Below are positions 8,383-16,875 of a stretch of DNA of 64,000 nt, piece after piece. The stretch is from assembly GCF_035920345.1 (NCBI RefSeq), contig NZ_CP109149.1, positions 6,448,001 to 6,512,000 of the forward strand, written 5' to 3'. The stretch is from Nocardia vinacea (GTDB taxonomy: Bacteria; Actinomycetota; Actinomycetes; Mycobacteriales; Mycobacteriaceae). Every line of letters starts with the position of its first letter. Positions within the stretch are counted from its first letter, which is position 1. The notes under the pieces were generated by a model that saw only the letters and a list, made by a program, of their open reading frames with translations, made no database searches and was not told the DNA's origin. The position numbers and the translations under genes are program-made.

Positions 8383-10131
8383 CTAGTTTCCTTCCACTGT
8401 TGTCGCTTCGGGCACCGCTGCCCGCGAAAGCACTTCGGCGCCTGCCGCGAATCTGCCCGCACGCCGACCGGAGAAAATGCAGTCGGCCAGGGACAATCCA
8501 CTGACATAGGAGTCCGAGCAGATACCGACCGCCGTCCGGCCGGCCGCGTACAGGCCGGGAATATCGGTTCCTGCAGCGGATTTCACCGCCCCGGTGCCCT
8601 CATCGACGACGACTCCGCCGAGGGTGAGCATCGGGCACGGATTGACGACGCTCGGTTTGATACCCACATCCAGCAACCAGAACGGCCCGGCCCCCACAGT
8701 TTTGGTGAATTCGGCGGGCTTGCCGACCGGATCGGGCGCACCGTTCGCGATCGCGGCATTGTGCTCGGCGACGGTGGCGCGCAACCCGTCGGCATTGATA
8801 CCGGCCTTCGCCGCAACGGCATCCAGAGTTTCGCCACGCACGGCATTGCGCCGCATCGCCTCGAACTGTCCGCGCTGGAACCAGGCCGACTGCGTCCGAA
8901 TCTGTGAGATCGCGGTGCGCATGAGTCCGTCGTCGGCGAGCAGCCAACCCTTGCCGCCGTGTTCGGTGATCAGTGCGTGGCCGACCGCGGCACCGTAGCG
9001 GGTCTCATCGATGACCCGACGACCCTCCGCATCGACCAGGACCGAACCGGTAAAGGCACTGGGCGGCAAGATGAATCGCCACGCCGAGATATTGCCCATC
9101 CGATCCGTCGCCGCACCGACCCGCTCGGCCATCCGGATGCCGCTGCCGTCATCACCGGTGGTCCCGAGCGCGAGTCCGCTGCGGTATTGCGGCCCGTACT
9201 CCCGCAGCATCTCCCGATTCGCGATGAATCCGCCCGCGCTGAGCACCACACCGCGACGGGCCTGAATCCGAATTCTCGTGCGGTACCGGCGATCGAGCTT
9301 CGCGAGCTGACGCTCCATCGCCTTGCGCAGCGGCGGATAGTAAATGCCCGGCTTGGCAGCGATTTTCGCCATGCGGGCGTAGCGATCCCGGACCCGCCCG
9401 GGGGCGTCGCGCAGTGACTCACATTCGACGCCGATCACGGTGCCGTTGTCATCGGTGATCAATCGCGTTGCCTGCGTGAGGGTTTCCACCCGAATCCCGC
9501 GTCGCGACGCCGAGGCGGCGAGCGGACCGGTGAGCTTCTTGCCCGACGTGCCCTTGCCCTTGACCCGGTGTCCGCGCTGCGCTGGCGTCGCGACCTCGCG
9601 GCCGTAACCGGAGACCTCACTACCGGAGTAGTAGAGGTAGTAGCTGTCGTTCGGATACGACGTCTTGTACGGACACAGCGACGCCTCGAACGGCACACCG
9701 TGCCCCTTCAGCCACTCGATCAGCGCCGGACTCTCGTCCACAAACCGCCGCAGCGTCTCGGGCGTGACCGCCGTGCCGACCTCACGCTCGAGATATGCCA
9801 GCATCTGCTCCGGCGTATCGCGCACCCCGGCCTCGTGCTGCACCGAGGTGCCGCCGCCCGCGTAGATGATGCCGCCGGACAACGCCGACGCCCCGCCACC
9901 GGCGAAACGCTCCAGCACCAGCACCTGCGCACCCGCCTCGGTCGCTTCCAGCGCGGCCGCGGCCCCCGCTGCGCCGTAGCCGACGACGACTACGTCGGCG
10001 GTCAGGTCCCATTCGCCGCCGGCGATTGCTTGCAGGTCGCTCGACACAACGCCGCTAGCGACTGCTTGCAGGTCGCTCGACACAACGCCGCTAGCGACTG
10101 CTTGCAGGTCGCTCGACACAACACTGCCCAT
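8383..10131 (-). CDS. FAD-dependent 3-ketosteroid dehydrogenase-like protein
   Basis: Flavoprotein of the KSTD/fumarate-reductase superfamily. The Rossmann motif is VVVVGYGAAGAAAALEA, and the C-terminal cofactor region reads GLYAAGRTAVGIC then DSYVSGLSLADC. The Tyr-x-Ser there matches the catalytic YxS that I recall for 3-ketosteroid Delta4-(5alpha)-dehydrogenase of Rhodococcus jostii, so a 5alpha-steroid substrate is plausible. The translation start is uncertain. The ATG at 10131 includes a threefold 36-bp repeat; GTG codons at 10119, 10083 and 10047 are alternatives, one per copy, giving down to 554 residues. It heads the hsaE-hsaG-hsaF operon and is divergent from kstD. Confidence 0.85.
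   Translation of the reverse strand: MGSVVSSDLQAVASGVVSSDLQAVASGVVSSDLQAIAGGEWDLTADVVVVGYGAAGAAAALEATEAGAQVLVLERFAGGGASALSGGIIYAGGGTSVQHEAGVRDTPEQMLAYLEREVGTAVTPETLRRFVDESPALIEWLKGHGVPFEASLCPYKTSYPNDSYYLYYSGSEVSGYGREVATPAQRGHRVKGKGTSGKKLTGPLAASASRRGIRVETLTQATRLITDDNGTVIGVECESLRDAPGRVRDRYARMAKIAAKPGIYYPPLRKAMERQLAKLDRRYRTRIRIQARRGVVLSAGGFIANREMLREYGPQYRSGLALGTTGDDGSGIRMAERVGAATDRMGNISAWRFILPPSAFTGSVLVDAEGRRVIDETRYGAAVGHALITEHGGKGWLLADDGLMRTAISQIRTQSAWFQRGQFEAMRRNAVRGETLDAVAAKAGINADGLRATVAEHNAAIANGAPDPVGKPAEFTKTVGAGPFWLLDVGIKPSVVNPCPMLTLGGVVVDEGTGAVKSAAGTDIPGLYAAGRTAVGICSDSYVSGLSLADCIFSGRRAGRFAAGAEVLSRAAVPEATTVEGN
10022..10122 (-). repeat. 36-bp tandem repeat, 2.8 copies, at a gene start
   Basis: Copies begin at 10022, 10058 and 10094; the third is shortened to 29 bases. 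Each encodes VSSDLQA preceded by a GTG, so the start region of the KSTD-like gene is triplicated. The period is a multiple of three, so all copies are in frame. One base differs between copy 1 and the others, suggesting recent expansion. Confidence 0.9.
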
Positions 10132-10153
10132 GTACACCACTCCGGTCAGAAAC

Positions 10154-10167
10154 TGAAACAAGTTTTC
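10154..10167. promoter_or_regulatory. KstR-type box, one mismatch
   Basis: TGAAACAAGTTTTC fits TNNAACNNGTTNNA except for the last base. It lies 23 bases upstream of the ATG of the KSTD-like gene and probably controls the hsa operon. Confidence 0.6.
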
Positions 10168-10230
10168 TCGACGAATGGAACGTCGAGCGCGTCTTCTGCC
10201 ACTCAACATAGACCAAATGCGGTCCCATTC

Positions 10231-10244
10231 TATAACGTGTTCTA
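10231..10244. promoter_or_regulatory. KstR box at the kstD start
   Basis: TATAACGTGTTCTA is an exact match to the KstR consensus TNNAACNNGTTNNA. It ends one base before the kstD ATG. No ribosome-binding site is seen there, so the kstD message may be leaderless or nearly so, with KstR covering the transcription start. Confidence 0.85.
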
Positions 10245-10245
10245 C

Positions 10246-11946
10246 ATGACTGATCGGGAATACGATGTGGTGGTGGTCGGCAGCGGTGCCGCCGGGATGA
10301 CCGCCGCCCTCGCCGCTGCCCACCACGGGCTGAGCGCGGTGATCATTGAGAAAGCCGCGCACTACGGCGGGTCGACCGCACGCTCCGGGGGTGGCGTGTG
10401 GATCCCTGGCAACAAAGCGCTCAAAGCCTCCGGCCGTCCCGATGACCGAGAGGACGCCCGCACCTACCTGCACAGCATCGTCGGCGATGTGGTGCCGAAG
10501 GACCGGATCGACACGTACATCGACCGTGGTGCGGAGGCCTTCGACTTCGTCCTCGACCACACCCCACTGAAGATGAAGTGGGTGCCCGGCTACTCCGACT
10601 ACTACCCGGAGGCCCCCGGCGGCCTGGGCCAGGGCCGCTCGTGCGAGCCCGCGCCGTTCAATGCCAAGACCCTCGGCGAAGAGCGGTTCAACCTGGAGCC
10701 GCCGTATGCCAAGGCCCCGCTCAATGTCGTCGTCATGCAGGCCGACTTCGTCCGGCTCAACCTGATCCGTCGCCACCCGAAGGGCATCATGCGGGCCATG
10801 CGAGTCGGCGCGCGCACCTACTTCGCCAAGTGGACCGGTAAGCACATTCTCGGCATGGGGCAGGCGATTATCGCTGCCATGCGCAAGGGGCTCATCGACG
10901 CGAATGTGCCGCTGCTGCTGAACACTCCGCTGACCGAACTCATTGTGGAGAACGGCGTGGTCACCGGCGTCGAGGCCGAGCACAACGGCGAGACCGTGCG
11001 GTTCACCGCCAAATACGGTGTGGTGCTCGGCAGCGGTGGTTTCGAGCACAACGCCGAAATGCGCACCAAATACCAGCGCCAGCCCATCACCACCGAGTGG
11101 ACCACGGGTGCGGCCGCCAATACCGGCGACGGCATCAATGCGGGGATGGAAGTCGGCGGCGCGGTCGACTTCATGGAGGATTCCTGGTGGGGGCCGACCA
11201 TCTTCAAGGGCGGAAGGCCGTGGTTCGCGCTGGCCGAGCGGAATCTGCCCGGCACCATCATGGTCAACGCCGACGGTAAGCGATTCGGAAATGAGTCCGC
11301 TCCTTACGTCGAGGCTGTGCACACCATGTACGGCGGCGAATACGGGCAGGGTGAGGGTCCGGGCGAGAACATCCCCGCATGGTTGGTGTTCGACCAGCGC
11401 TACCGGAACCGCTACATCTTCGCCGGACTGCAGCCTGGTCAGCGGTTTCCGTCCCGCTGGATGGAAAACGACCTGATTGTCAAGGCCGACAGCCTCGCGG
11501 AGTTGGCTACCAAGATCGGCGTGCCCGCCGAGAATCTGACGTCGACCGTCGAGCGGTTCAACAAGTTCGCCGAGACCGGCAAGGATGAGGATTTCGGCCG
11601 CGGCAACAGCCACTACGACCGGTACTACGGCGATCCGACCGTGAAGCCGAACCCGTGCCTTGCCGGGCTCGTGCAGGGTCCGTTCTACGCGGCCAAGATC
11701 GTGCCGGGCGACCTCGGCACCAAGGGCGGCCTGGTCGCCGACACCGCCGGGCGGGTCCTGCGCGAGGACGGCACCGTGATCGAGGGTCTGTACGCCTCCG
11801 GCAATAGCGCGACCCCCGTGATGGGTCATACGTACGCGGGCCCCGGCGCAACCATCGGCCCCGCGATCACTTTCGGCTACCTGGCGGTGCTGGATATCGC
11901 CGAGCGCAAGAAGCAGCAGTCGGCCAAGGCCACCGCCGAGGCGTAG
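10246..11946 (+). CDS. kstD: 3-ketosteroid Delta1-dehydrogenase
   Basis: FAD enzyme that introduces the C1-C2 double bond into ring A of 3-ketosteroids, needed for later B-ring opening. The protein has 566 residues, close to the roughly 563 of Mtb KstD. Motifs seen: YDVVVVGSGAAGMTAA (FAD), ARSGGGVWIPG, and the C-terminal GNSATPVMGHTYAGPGATIGP, typical of KstD, containing the active-site Tyr. It is divergent from the hsaE operon and followed by a MaoC hydratase, as in Mtb Rv3537-Rv3538. A perfect KstR site abuts the start codon. Confidence 0.96.
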   Translation: MTDREYDVVVVGSGAAGMTAALAAAHHGLSAVIIEKAAHYGGSTARSGGGVWIPGNKALKASGRPDDREDARTYLHSIVGDVVPKDRIDTYIDRGAEAFDFVLDHTPLKMKWVPGYSDYYPEAPGGLGQGRSCEPAPFNAKTLGEERFNLEPPYAKAPLNVVVMQADFVRLNLIRRHPKGIMRAMRVGARTYFAKWTGKHILGMGQAIIAAMRKGLIDANVPLLLNTPLTELIVENGVVTGVEAEHNGETVRFTAKYGVVLGSGGFEHNAEMRTKYQRQPITTEWTTGAAANTGDGINAGMEVGGAVDFMEDSWWGPTIFKGGRPWFALAERNLPGTIMVNADGKRFGNESAPYVEAVHTMYGGEYGQGEGPGENIPAWLVFDQRYRNRYIFAGLQPGQRFPSRWMENDLIVKADSLAELATKIGVPAENLTSTVERFNKFAETGKDEDFGRGNSHYDRYYGDPTVKPNPCLAGLVQGPFYAAKIVPGDLGTKGGLVADTAGRVLREDGTVIEGLYASGNSATPVMGHTYAGPGATIGPAITFGYLAVLDIAERKKQQSAKATAEA

Positions 11947-12113
11947 GCGTGGCGTCTCACGCAGCGGACGCCACCTTGCCAGCCGCGGCGCGGCCGCCGC
12001 ACGATCGATCCGAAGCAGTTGCCACCGCGGCCTCGGATCGCTGGGATACGCCCACGACAGGTCGCCCGCATGCCTCGGGCGATCTGTCCACAAGCATTCA
12101 CAAGGAGAACTCG

Positions 12114-12974
12114 ATGCCCATCGACCCGAATATCGCGCTCGGCGCGGAGCTTCCAAGTGGGGAGTTCGCCTGGACACCGTCCGAAGTGCAGCTGTACCAC
12201 CTGGGTCTCGGGGCGGGCGGACGCTGGACGGATCCGGCCGAACTACGCTACGTCGACGACCGCGCCCCGCAGGTGCTGCCGACCTTCGCGACCGTGGCAC
12301 CCACCTTCCACGACACCGAGCCGCCGAAGGTGCAGTTCCCCGGCATCGATATCGATCTGGCCAAGGTCGTGCACGGCCACCAGGAGATCGAAGTGCACCG
12401 CCCGATTCCGGCCGCGGGCAAGGCCACCATCACCAGGCGCATCACCGAACTCTGGGATAAAGGCTCCGCCGCCGTCGTGGTGCAGGAGCATACGATCACC
12501 GGCTCCGACGGCGAACCGCTCTGGACCGCACGCTCATCCATTTTCGCCAAGGGTGAGGGCGGCTTCGGCGGCGAACGCGGCCCGAGCACCAAGGCCGAAC
12601 TCCCCGACCGCGCCCCGGATTTCGACGTCACCACACCCACCCTCCCGCAGCAGGCCCTGCTGTACCGCATGTGCGGCGACCGCAACCCGTTGCACTCGGA
12701 TCCCGAATTCGCCCGCGCCGCAGGCTTCCCCAACCCGATCCTGCACGGCCTGTGCACCTACGGCATCGTCTGCAAAACCGCCACCGACACCGTGCTCGAT
12801 TCGGACGCGAGCCGCGTCACCGGCTTCCGCGCCCGCTTCGCCGGTGTCCTCTACCCGGGCGAAACCATCCGCACCCGAATCTGGCGCACCGATGGCGAGC
12901 TCATCATCAGCGCCACCGTCGCCGACCGCGCCGACGCCCCCGTCCTCGCCGACGTCAGCCTGCGCTTCACCTGA
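12114..12974 (+). CDS. MaoC-type 2-enoyl-CoA hydratase (Rv3538-like)
   Basis: A 286-residue double hot-dog hydratase of the HSD4B family, expected to hydrate enoyl-CoA intermediates of the sterol side chain. The second half carries the hydratase-2 motif around YRMCGDRNPLHSDPEFA followed by GFPNPILHGLCTYG. The ATG has an AAGGAG site six bases upstream, which argues against a longer N-terminus. It follows kstD by 167 bases and probably shares its KstR-controlled promoter. Confidence 0.9.
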   Translation: MPIDPNIALGAELPSGEFAWTPSEVQLYHLGLGAGGRWTDPAELRYVDDRAPQVLPTFATVAPTFHDTEPPKVQFPGIDIDLAKVVHGHQEIEVHRPIPAAGKATITRRITELWDKGSAAVVVQEHTITGSDGEPLWTARSSIFAKGEGGFGGERGPSTKAELPDRAPDFDVTTPTLPQQALLYRMCGDRNPLHSDPEFARAAGFPNPILHGLCTYGIVCKTATDTVLDSDASRVTGFRARFAGVLYPGETIRTRIWRTDGELIISATVADRADAPVLADVSLRFT

Positions 12975-12999
12975 GCACCCGACGTCTGATCACCATGCG

Positions 13000-13341
13000 T
13001 TGGTGGAAGCAAAGGCGGGGCTCAGCCGAGGGCATCGGCGCATCGGCTACGCGATGCCGGCACATCCCGGGTTTCGACAGATGGCCGAAGGACGCCTGCG
13101 CAGCGTCACCGACGCCTGCGCGGCGGCCGGCCTCGACGCCCCCGACAACCTCGCGGTGATCGGAGCCGATGACATCCCCACCGCGCGGCTGTCGACGCCA
13201 CCGCTCACCACGGTCCACTTCGACCTGCATCAAGTCGGCAAGCAACACGCCCAGGCAGTCGTCGCCGGCTTGTCCGGCGACGACTCCCAGCCGACCTTCG
13301 TGCCGATCATCCCGCGGCTCGTTCAGCGTGCATCCACATGA
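13000..13341 (+). pseudogene. Remnant of a LacI-family regulator
   Basis: The frame reads LSRGHRRIGYAM, then MAEGRLRSVTDACAAAGL, then NLAVIGADDIPTARLSTPPL and a normal C-terminus. These are effector-domain pieces of a LacI/GalR repressor. The DNA-binding domain and hinge are missing. About 50-60 residues usually found between the second and third pieces are also missing, so it is truncated at the 5' end and internally deleted. No start codon or ribosome site is evident. Confidence 0.75.
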
Positions 13342-13368
13342 GAGTGGACCGGGATTGCGACCATGGCT

Positions 13369-13824
13369 TCAACTGGGCGCGGTCGCGGTCTCGTTGCTGC
13401 GTGCCCGTTTGATTGCGACGCCCTGGATTACCAGGGCGTACAGCAGGATCACCAGGATCGGGGCGGCGATCGGGACCCATGCCAAGCGCAATGGAAGCAG
13501 CGCCGCGCCCACAGCCACCGCAGAAAATGCCACCGCACCGGTGACGGAAGGCACCGTGGTCGGTACAACACCAACCGGCGCGGACACGGTCGCGGTATTC
13601 AGCAGATAAGCCGTAGCCACCAAACCTGCTGCGGCAGCGGCCAGTACGCCCGTGTCCGCTACGGCAAGCACTCCGATCGCGAGGAGCACCGCGCCGACCG
13701 CGGGCAGCCGGAACCACCAGCCCGCTACCACCAGCGCCACCGCCGGAATCCCGGCCCATGGCGTCATCAGCGTCACCGAGGTCACCAGTAGGACCCCGGA
13801 CAGAATGGCGAGGAATCGAATCAT
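13369..13824 (-). CDS. Small integral membrane protein
   Basis: About 151 residues with four to five hydrophobic segments across almost the whole length, ending in KRARSNETATAPS. Its ATG overlaps the stop of the DUF58 gene by four bases, so the two are translationally coupled. It is the last gene of the MoxR/DUF58 cluster. Function unknown; an accessory role for the cluster is inferred from position. Confidence 0.8.
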   Translation of the reverse strand: MIRFLAILSGVLLVTSVTLMTPWAGIPAVALVVAGWWFRLPAVGAVLLAIGVLAVADTGVLAAAAAGLVATAYLLNTATVSAPVGVVPTTVPSVTGAVAFSAVAVGAALLPLRLAWVPIAAPILVILLYALVIQGVAIKRARSNETATAPS

Positions 13825-15203
13825 CGGCGCACCCTTACGGTTCGGCGATGGTCGGGGATCAATCGCATGACCTGATCCAGTCGGGCGTCTTCGGTCCAGG
13901 CCACGATATCGACGCCGACGGTTCCCATATCCCGATACATCGAGGCGCGCTCCAGATTCCACATCCGCGCCAGGGTCGGATCGAGATGTTCGTGGAAGGG
14001 GGTGCCGCGCAAGACATCCACGACCACCACTACGTGTCCGCGCTTGCGCAGATCGATCAGCGCGAGCGCGAACTGGGTGTCCAGCAGTGTGGAGAAGGCG
14101 ACGATGATCGCACCGAGTGGCACGGCCGCATGCGGCGCCAAGGTGCCGGTGGTCGGAATGTGCTCATCGCCGACGTCCAGCACGGTATCCACGATCCGAT
14201 AGAACTGCCGCCGCCCGATATCGGGGCGCAGCCAGCGCGGTGACTGGCCGAGGCAGACCACCGCGGTGCGGTCACCGGCCTGCAGCGTCGACTGCACCAC
14301 CTGTGCCGCACCGCGCACCGACAGCTCGAGCGAATCGGTGGCCGGACCCGGCGCCTGCTGCGAAGTATCCACCAGCACAACCACATCCGCGGATCGGTTC
14401 GTCAGCCGCTCGGTGACATATAGTCGCCCGCGCCGCGCACTCACCGGCCAGTTCACGATGCGAAGCTGATCACCGGGCGCGTAGGCGCGGATATCGGCGT
14501 ACTCCACTCCGGGACCGTGCTTGCGGGTGAGGTGGGTGCCGAGCCGTTCGGGAAGTTCGGTGCGCGGCAACTTCATTCGCTGAGGGTCGGTGATCGGGTA
14601 GACGAACAGTTGCCCCGCGGGCAGCACCGCGGAGGCCACGGACAGTCCCGCCGGGCTCTGCGCGGTGACCCGCACCGACAGCGGATAGCGACCCCAGCGG
14701 TCCGCCGTCAGAGCCAGCCGCAGCCCGGCGGGCGCCGTCCCGGAATCGCTCGCCTCCTCGATGTCGATCCCGAGTCCCGCGAACTTCTCCGGTTTCAACC
14801 GAAGCAACGCGTGACCCGATTCTACGAAGGCACCGATCGTCATCACGACCTCCTCCGTCTCGAAACACCGCAGCGTGCCGCCACCGTCCACCTGGATCCG
14901 GGTCTTCGACTGCTGCCACGGCGCGGTGGCGAGCACACCGAGCAGCGGAGCCGCGAATACGACCAACTGCCAGCGGCCGAGCACCACCGCGAGTAGCAGC
15001 GCCACGGCCGCGGCCACCGCCAGCATGAACACCAAGGGCGCTGGACGCCAGCGCAATTCGGCCTCGACGGCGGCGCTCATATCCCGATGCCGCGCCCCAC
15101 CCGCCATCGGCTCGTCCCGGGTCGGTGGTCGCGCCGCTGCGGCATTGGCCGCCGCGATCCCCTGGATGACGGGTGCGGCGGCGGTGGTATCCGGCTGGGT
15201 CAT
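13821..15203 (-). CDS. DUF58 domain protein
   Basis: About 460 residues. Two adjacent membrane segments (about 55-90) are followed by a beta-rich domain and a DUF58/von Willebrand-like domain (VEYADIRAYAPGDQLRIVNWPVSARRGRLYVTE, split over residues 245-280; VVVLVDTSQQ is MIDAS-like). DUF58 proteins are regularly paired with MoxR ATPases and are thought to act in folding or inserting envelope complexes. The ATG was chosen over a GTG four codons upstream because GGAAAGG precedes it. It lies 16 bases downstream of the MoxR gene. Confidence 0.88.
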   Translation of the reverse strand: MTQPDTTAAAPVIQGIAAANAAAARPPTRDEPMAGGARHRDMSAAVEAELRWRPAPLVFMLAVAAAVALLLAVVLGRWQLVVFAAPLLGVLATAPWQQSKTRIQVDGGGTLRCFETEEVVMTIGAFVESGHALLRLKPEKFAGLGIDIEEASDSGTAPAGLRLALTADRWGRYPLSVRVTAQSPAGLSVASAVLPAGQLFVYPITDPQRMKLPRTELPERLGTHLTRKHGPGVEYADIRAYAPGDQLRIVNWPVSARRGRLYVTERLTNRSADVVVLVDTSQQAPGPATDSLELSVRGAAQVVQSTLQAGDRTAVVCLGQSPRWLRPDIGRRQFYRIVDTVLDVGDEHIPTTGTLAPHAAVPLGAIIVAFSTLLDTQFALALIDLRKRGHVVVVVDVLRGTPFHEHLDPTLARMWNLERASMYRDMGTVGVDIVAWTEDARLDQVMRLIPDHRRTVRVRR

Positions 15204-15219
15204 GCCCTTTCCCACCGGG

Positions 15220-16182
15220 TCATGTCACCGACGCGCGCGGAACCGGCAGACGGCGCAGCAATTCGGTGATCACGTCCTCGCCGCGGATCCGGCGCACCCA
15301 CATCTCGGGCCGCAAGGTGATCCGGTGCGCCATGGCCGGAACGGCGAGCGCCTTGACGTCTTCCGGAATCACATAGTCGCGCCCGAGCAGCAGCGCACGG
15401 GCCCGCGACATCTGCACCAGATCCAGTTCGGCGCGTGGACTCGCACCCACCTCGACCTGCGCATGCGCACGCGTCGCACCCGCCAGCGCGACCACATAGC
15501 TGACCACATCCGGATGCACCGTGACGAATTCGACGGACTGCCGCATCTCCAACAGGCCGTTCGCATCCACCACCTGAACCACCTGTGGTGTCGCCGAACC
15601 GCGCTCCAAGCGGCGGCGGATCATCTGGCGTTCGTCGTTCTCGGACAGATAGCCCAGCCGCAGTTGCATGGCGAACCGGTCCAGCTGCGCCTCCGGCAGC
15701 GGATAGGTGCCCTCGTATTCGATCGGGTTATCGGTGGCGAGCACGACGAAAGGCTGGGGCAGTTGGAAGGTTTCGCCGTCGATGCTGACCTGGCCCTCGG
15801 CCATCGCCTCCAGCAGCGCGGCCTGGGTCTTCGGTGGGGTGCGGTTGATCTCGTCGGCCAGCAGCACATTGGTGAAGACCGGTCCGCGCCGGAAATTGAA
15901 CCGGCCCGTGGACATGTCGTAGATGGTGGAGCCGAGCAGGTCGGCGGGGAGCAGGTCGGGCGTGAATTGCACGCGGGTGAAGTCCAGGCCGAGCGCGGCG
16001 GCGAAGGACCTGGCGATGAGCGTCTTGCCGAGGCCGGGCAGATCCTCGATCAGGATGTGACCGCCGGCAAGTACGGCGATCATGATCAGCTGCAACTCAT
16101 CCCGCTTGCCGACGATCACCCGGGACAGTTCCCGGAGCACCGCCTCGCTGCGCTGGATGGTCGTGTCCATCGGCATCGTCAT
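15220..16182 (-). CDS. MoxR-family AAA+ ATPase
   Basis: A 320-residue MoxR ATPase, the usual length. Walker A is EDLPGLGKTLIA, Walker B is VLLADEINRTPPKTQAALLEAM, and sensor 1 is VLATDNPIEYEGTYPLPEAQLDRF, all typical of MoxR/RavA-like chaperones. It is expected to act with the DUF58 partner encoded next. An ATG at 16173 is an equally possible start. Confidence 0.93.
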   Translation of the reverse strand: MTMPMDTTIQRSEAVLRELSRVIVGKRDELQLIMIAVLAGGHILIEDLPGLGKTLIARSFAAALGLDFTRVQFTPDLLPADLLGSTIYDMSTGRFNFRRGPVFTNVLLADEINRTPPKTQAALLEAMAEGQVSIDGETFQLPQPFVVLATDNPIEYEGTYPLPEAQLDRFAMQLRLGYLSENDERQMIRRRLERGSATPQVVQVVDANGLLEMRQSVEFVTVHPDVVSYVVALAGATRAHAQVEVGASPRAELDLVQMSRARALLLGRDYVIPEDVKALAVPAMAHRITLRPEMWVRRIRGEDVITELLRRLPVPRASVT

Positions 16183-16254
16183 ATGTCTACTCGCACTTGC
16201 CTCAAACCCATTCTCCTAAGGCCGTATTCAATTTGGCATGATCGGGGCCCTACA

Positions 16255-16375
16255 TGGTTACGCAAGCTGCCTCCTCCGGGCCTGACCGCTCATGCCTGCG
16301 CCTCGCTGGCGCTCGGCTCCGGCATGCGCGTTGCGCGCTGTGTCATGATTCGCTCACTGCGTTCGCTCATGCCGG
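16255..16375 (-). repeat. Family D REP-like repeat, copy 2
   Basis: Fills the gap between the two halves of the MoxR cluster. The 16288-16375 part aligns with 1088-1182 (CTCA, CTGCGCCTC, GCGCGCTGTGTC and TCGCTCA blocks). The leader TGGTTACGC plus GCTGCCTCCTCCGGGC (16255-16281) reappears inside fadE34 at 25951. Confidence 0.6.
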
Positions 16376-16380
16376 GTCAG

Positions 16381-16875
16381 TTACATCTTCTGCAAGCAGC
16401 GCAGGATTTCGTCCAGCGCCGCCCGCCCCGGTGCGGGAGTCGTCTGATCCCGCAGTGCCGAGTTGGCCGGATCGACCCAGCGCCACAGCTCCGGGCCGAA
16501 CTGCAAAATTCCGGCGGCCTCGGTCGCCTTGCGGTTCTTCGCGACCCGCAGGCCGGTGGACAACTCGAACTCCTTGGCCAGCAGCGGACGCAGATGCCGA
16601 TCCCAGTCGGCCCTGGTGCCGTCCGCGCGATCGGCGAGCATCTCCGCTCTGGCATGCCAGTGCCGCAGCATCTCGGCGGGACCGTTGTCGATATCGTCGG
16701 ATCCGGCATCGGTTTTGATGGCCGAACGGCCGGTCAACGACCAGATGAGCTGAATCATGGCCAGCGCCACCGGAACTCCGGCGGCGATGAGCAATGCGCC
16801 GCGGGCCTTGCCGAGGGTGATGAGCTCGATCAGCACGATGAGGATCAGCGCACCGATCACGATCGCGCGGTTCAT
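16381..16875 (-). CDS. Membrane protein of the MoxR cluster
   Basis: A 164-residue protein with two N-terminal membrane segments (about 4-20 and 27-48) and a soluble domain of roughly 110 residues rich in Arg and Glu. The ATG overlaps the stop of the DUF4129 gene by four bases. Genes of this type recur beside MoxR, DUF58 and DUF4129 in actinobacteria. No catalytic motif is seen. Confidence 0.75.
   Translation of the reverse strand: MNRAIVIGALILIVLIELITLGKARGALLIAAGVPVALAMIQLIWSLTGRSAIKTDAGSDDIDNGPAEMLRHWHARAEMLADRADGTRADWDRHLRPLLAKEFELSTGLRVAKNRKATEAAGILQFGPELWRWVDPANSALRDQTTPAPGRAALDEILRCLQKM

Noticed and set aside
10022..10122. A possible CRISPR array (36-bp repeats)
   Set aside because: The repeats are directly adjacent with no spacers, and no cas genes are nearby. 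It is a simple tandem repeat at a gene start.
10132..12300. A minus-strand open frame extending the KSTD-like gene far upstream, giving more than 1300 residues
   Set aside because: It runs antisense through kstD and the MaoC gene. The homologous part begins only after about 10131, and the upstream residues are Arg/Pro/His-rich shadow coding.
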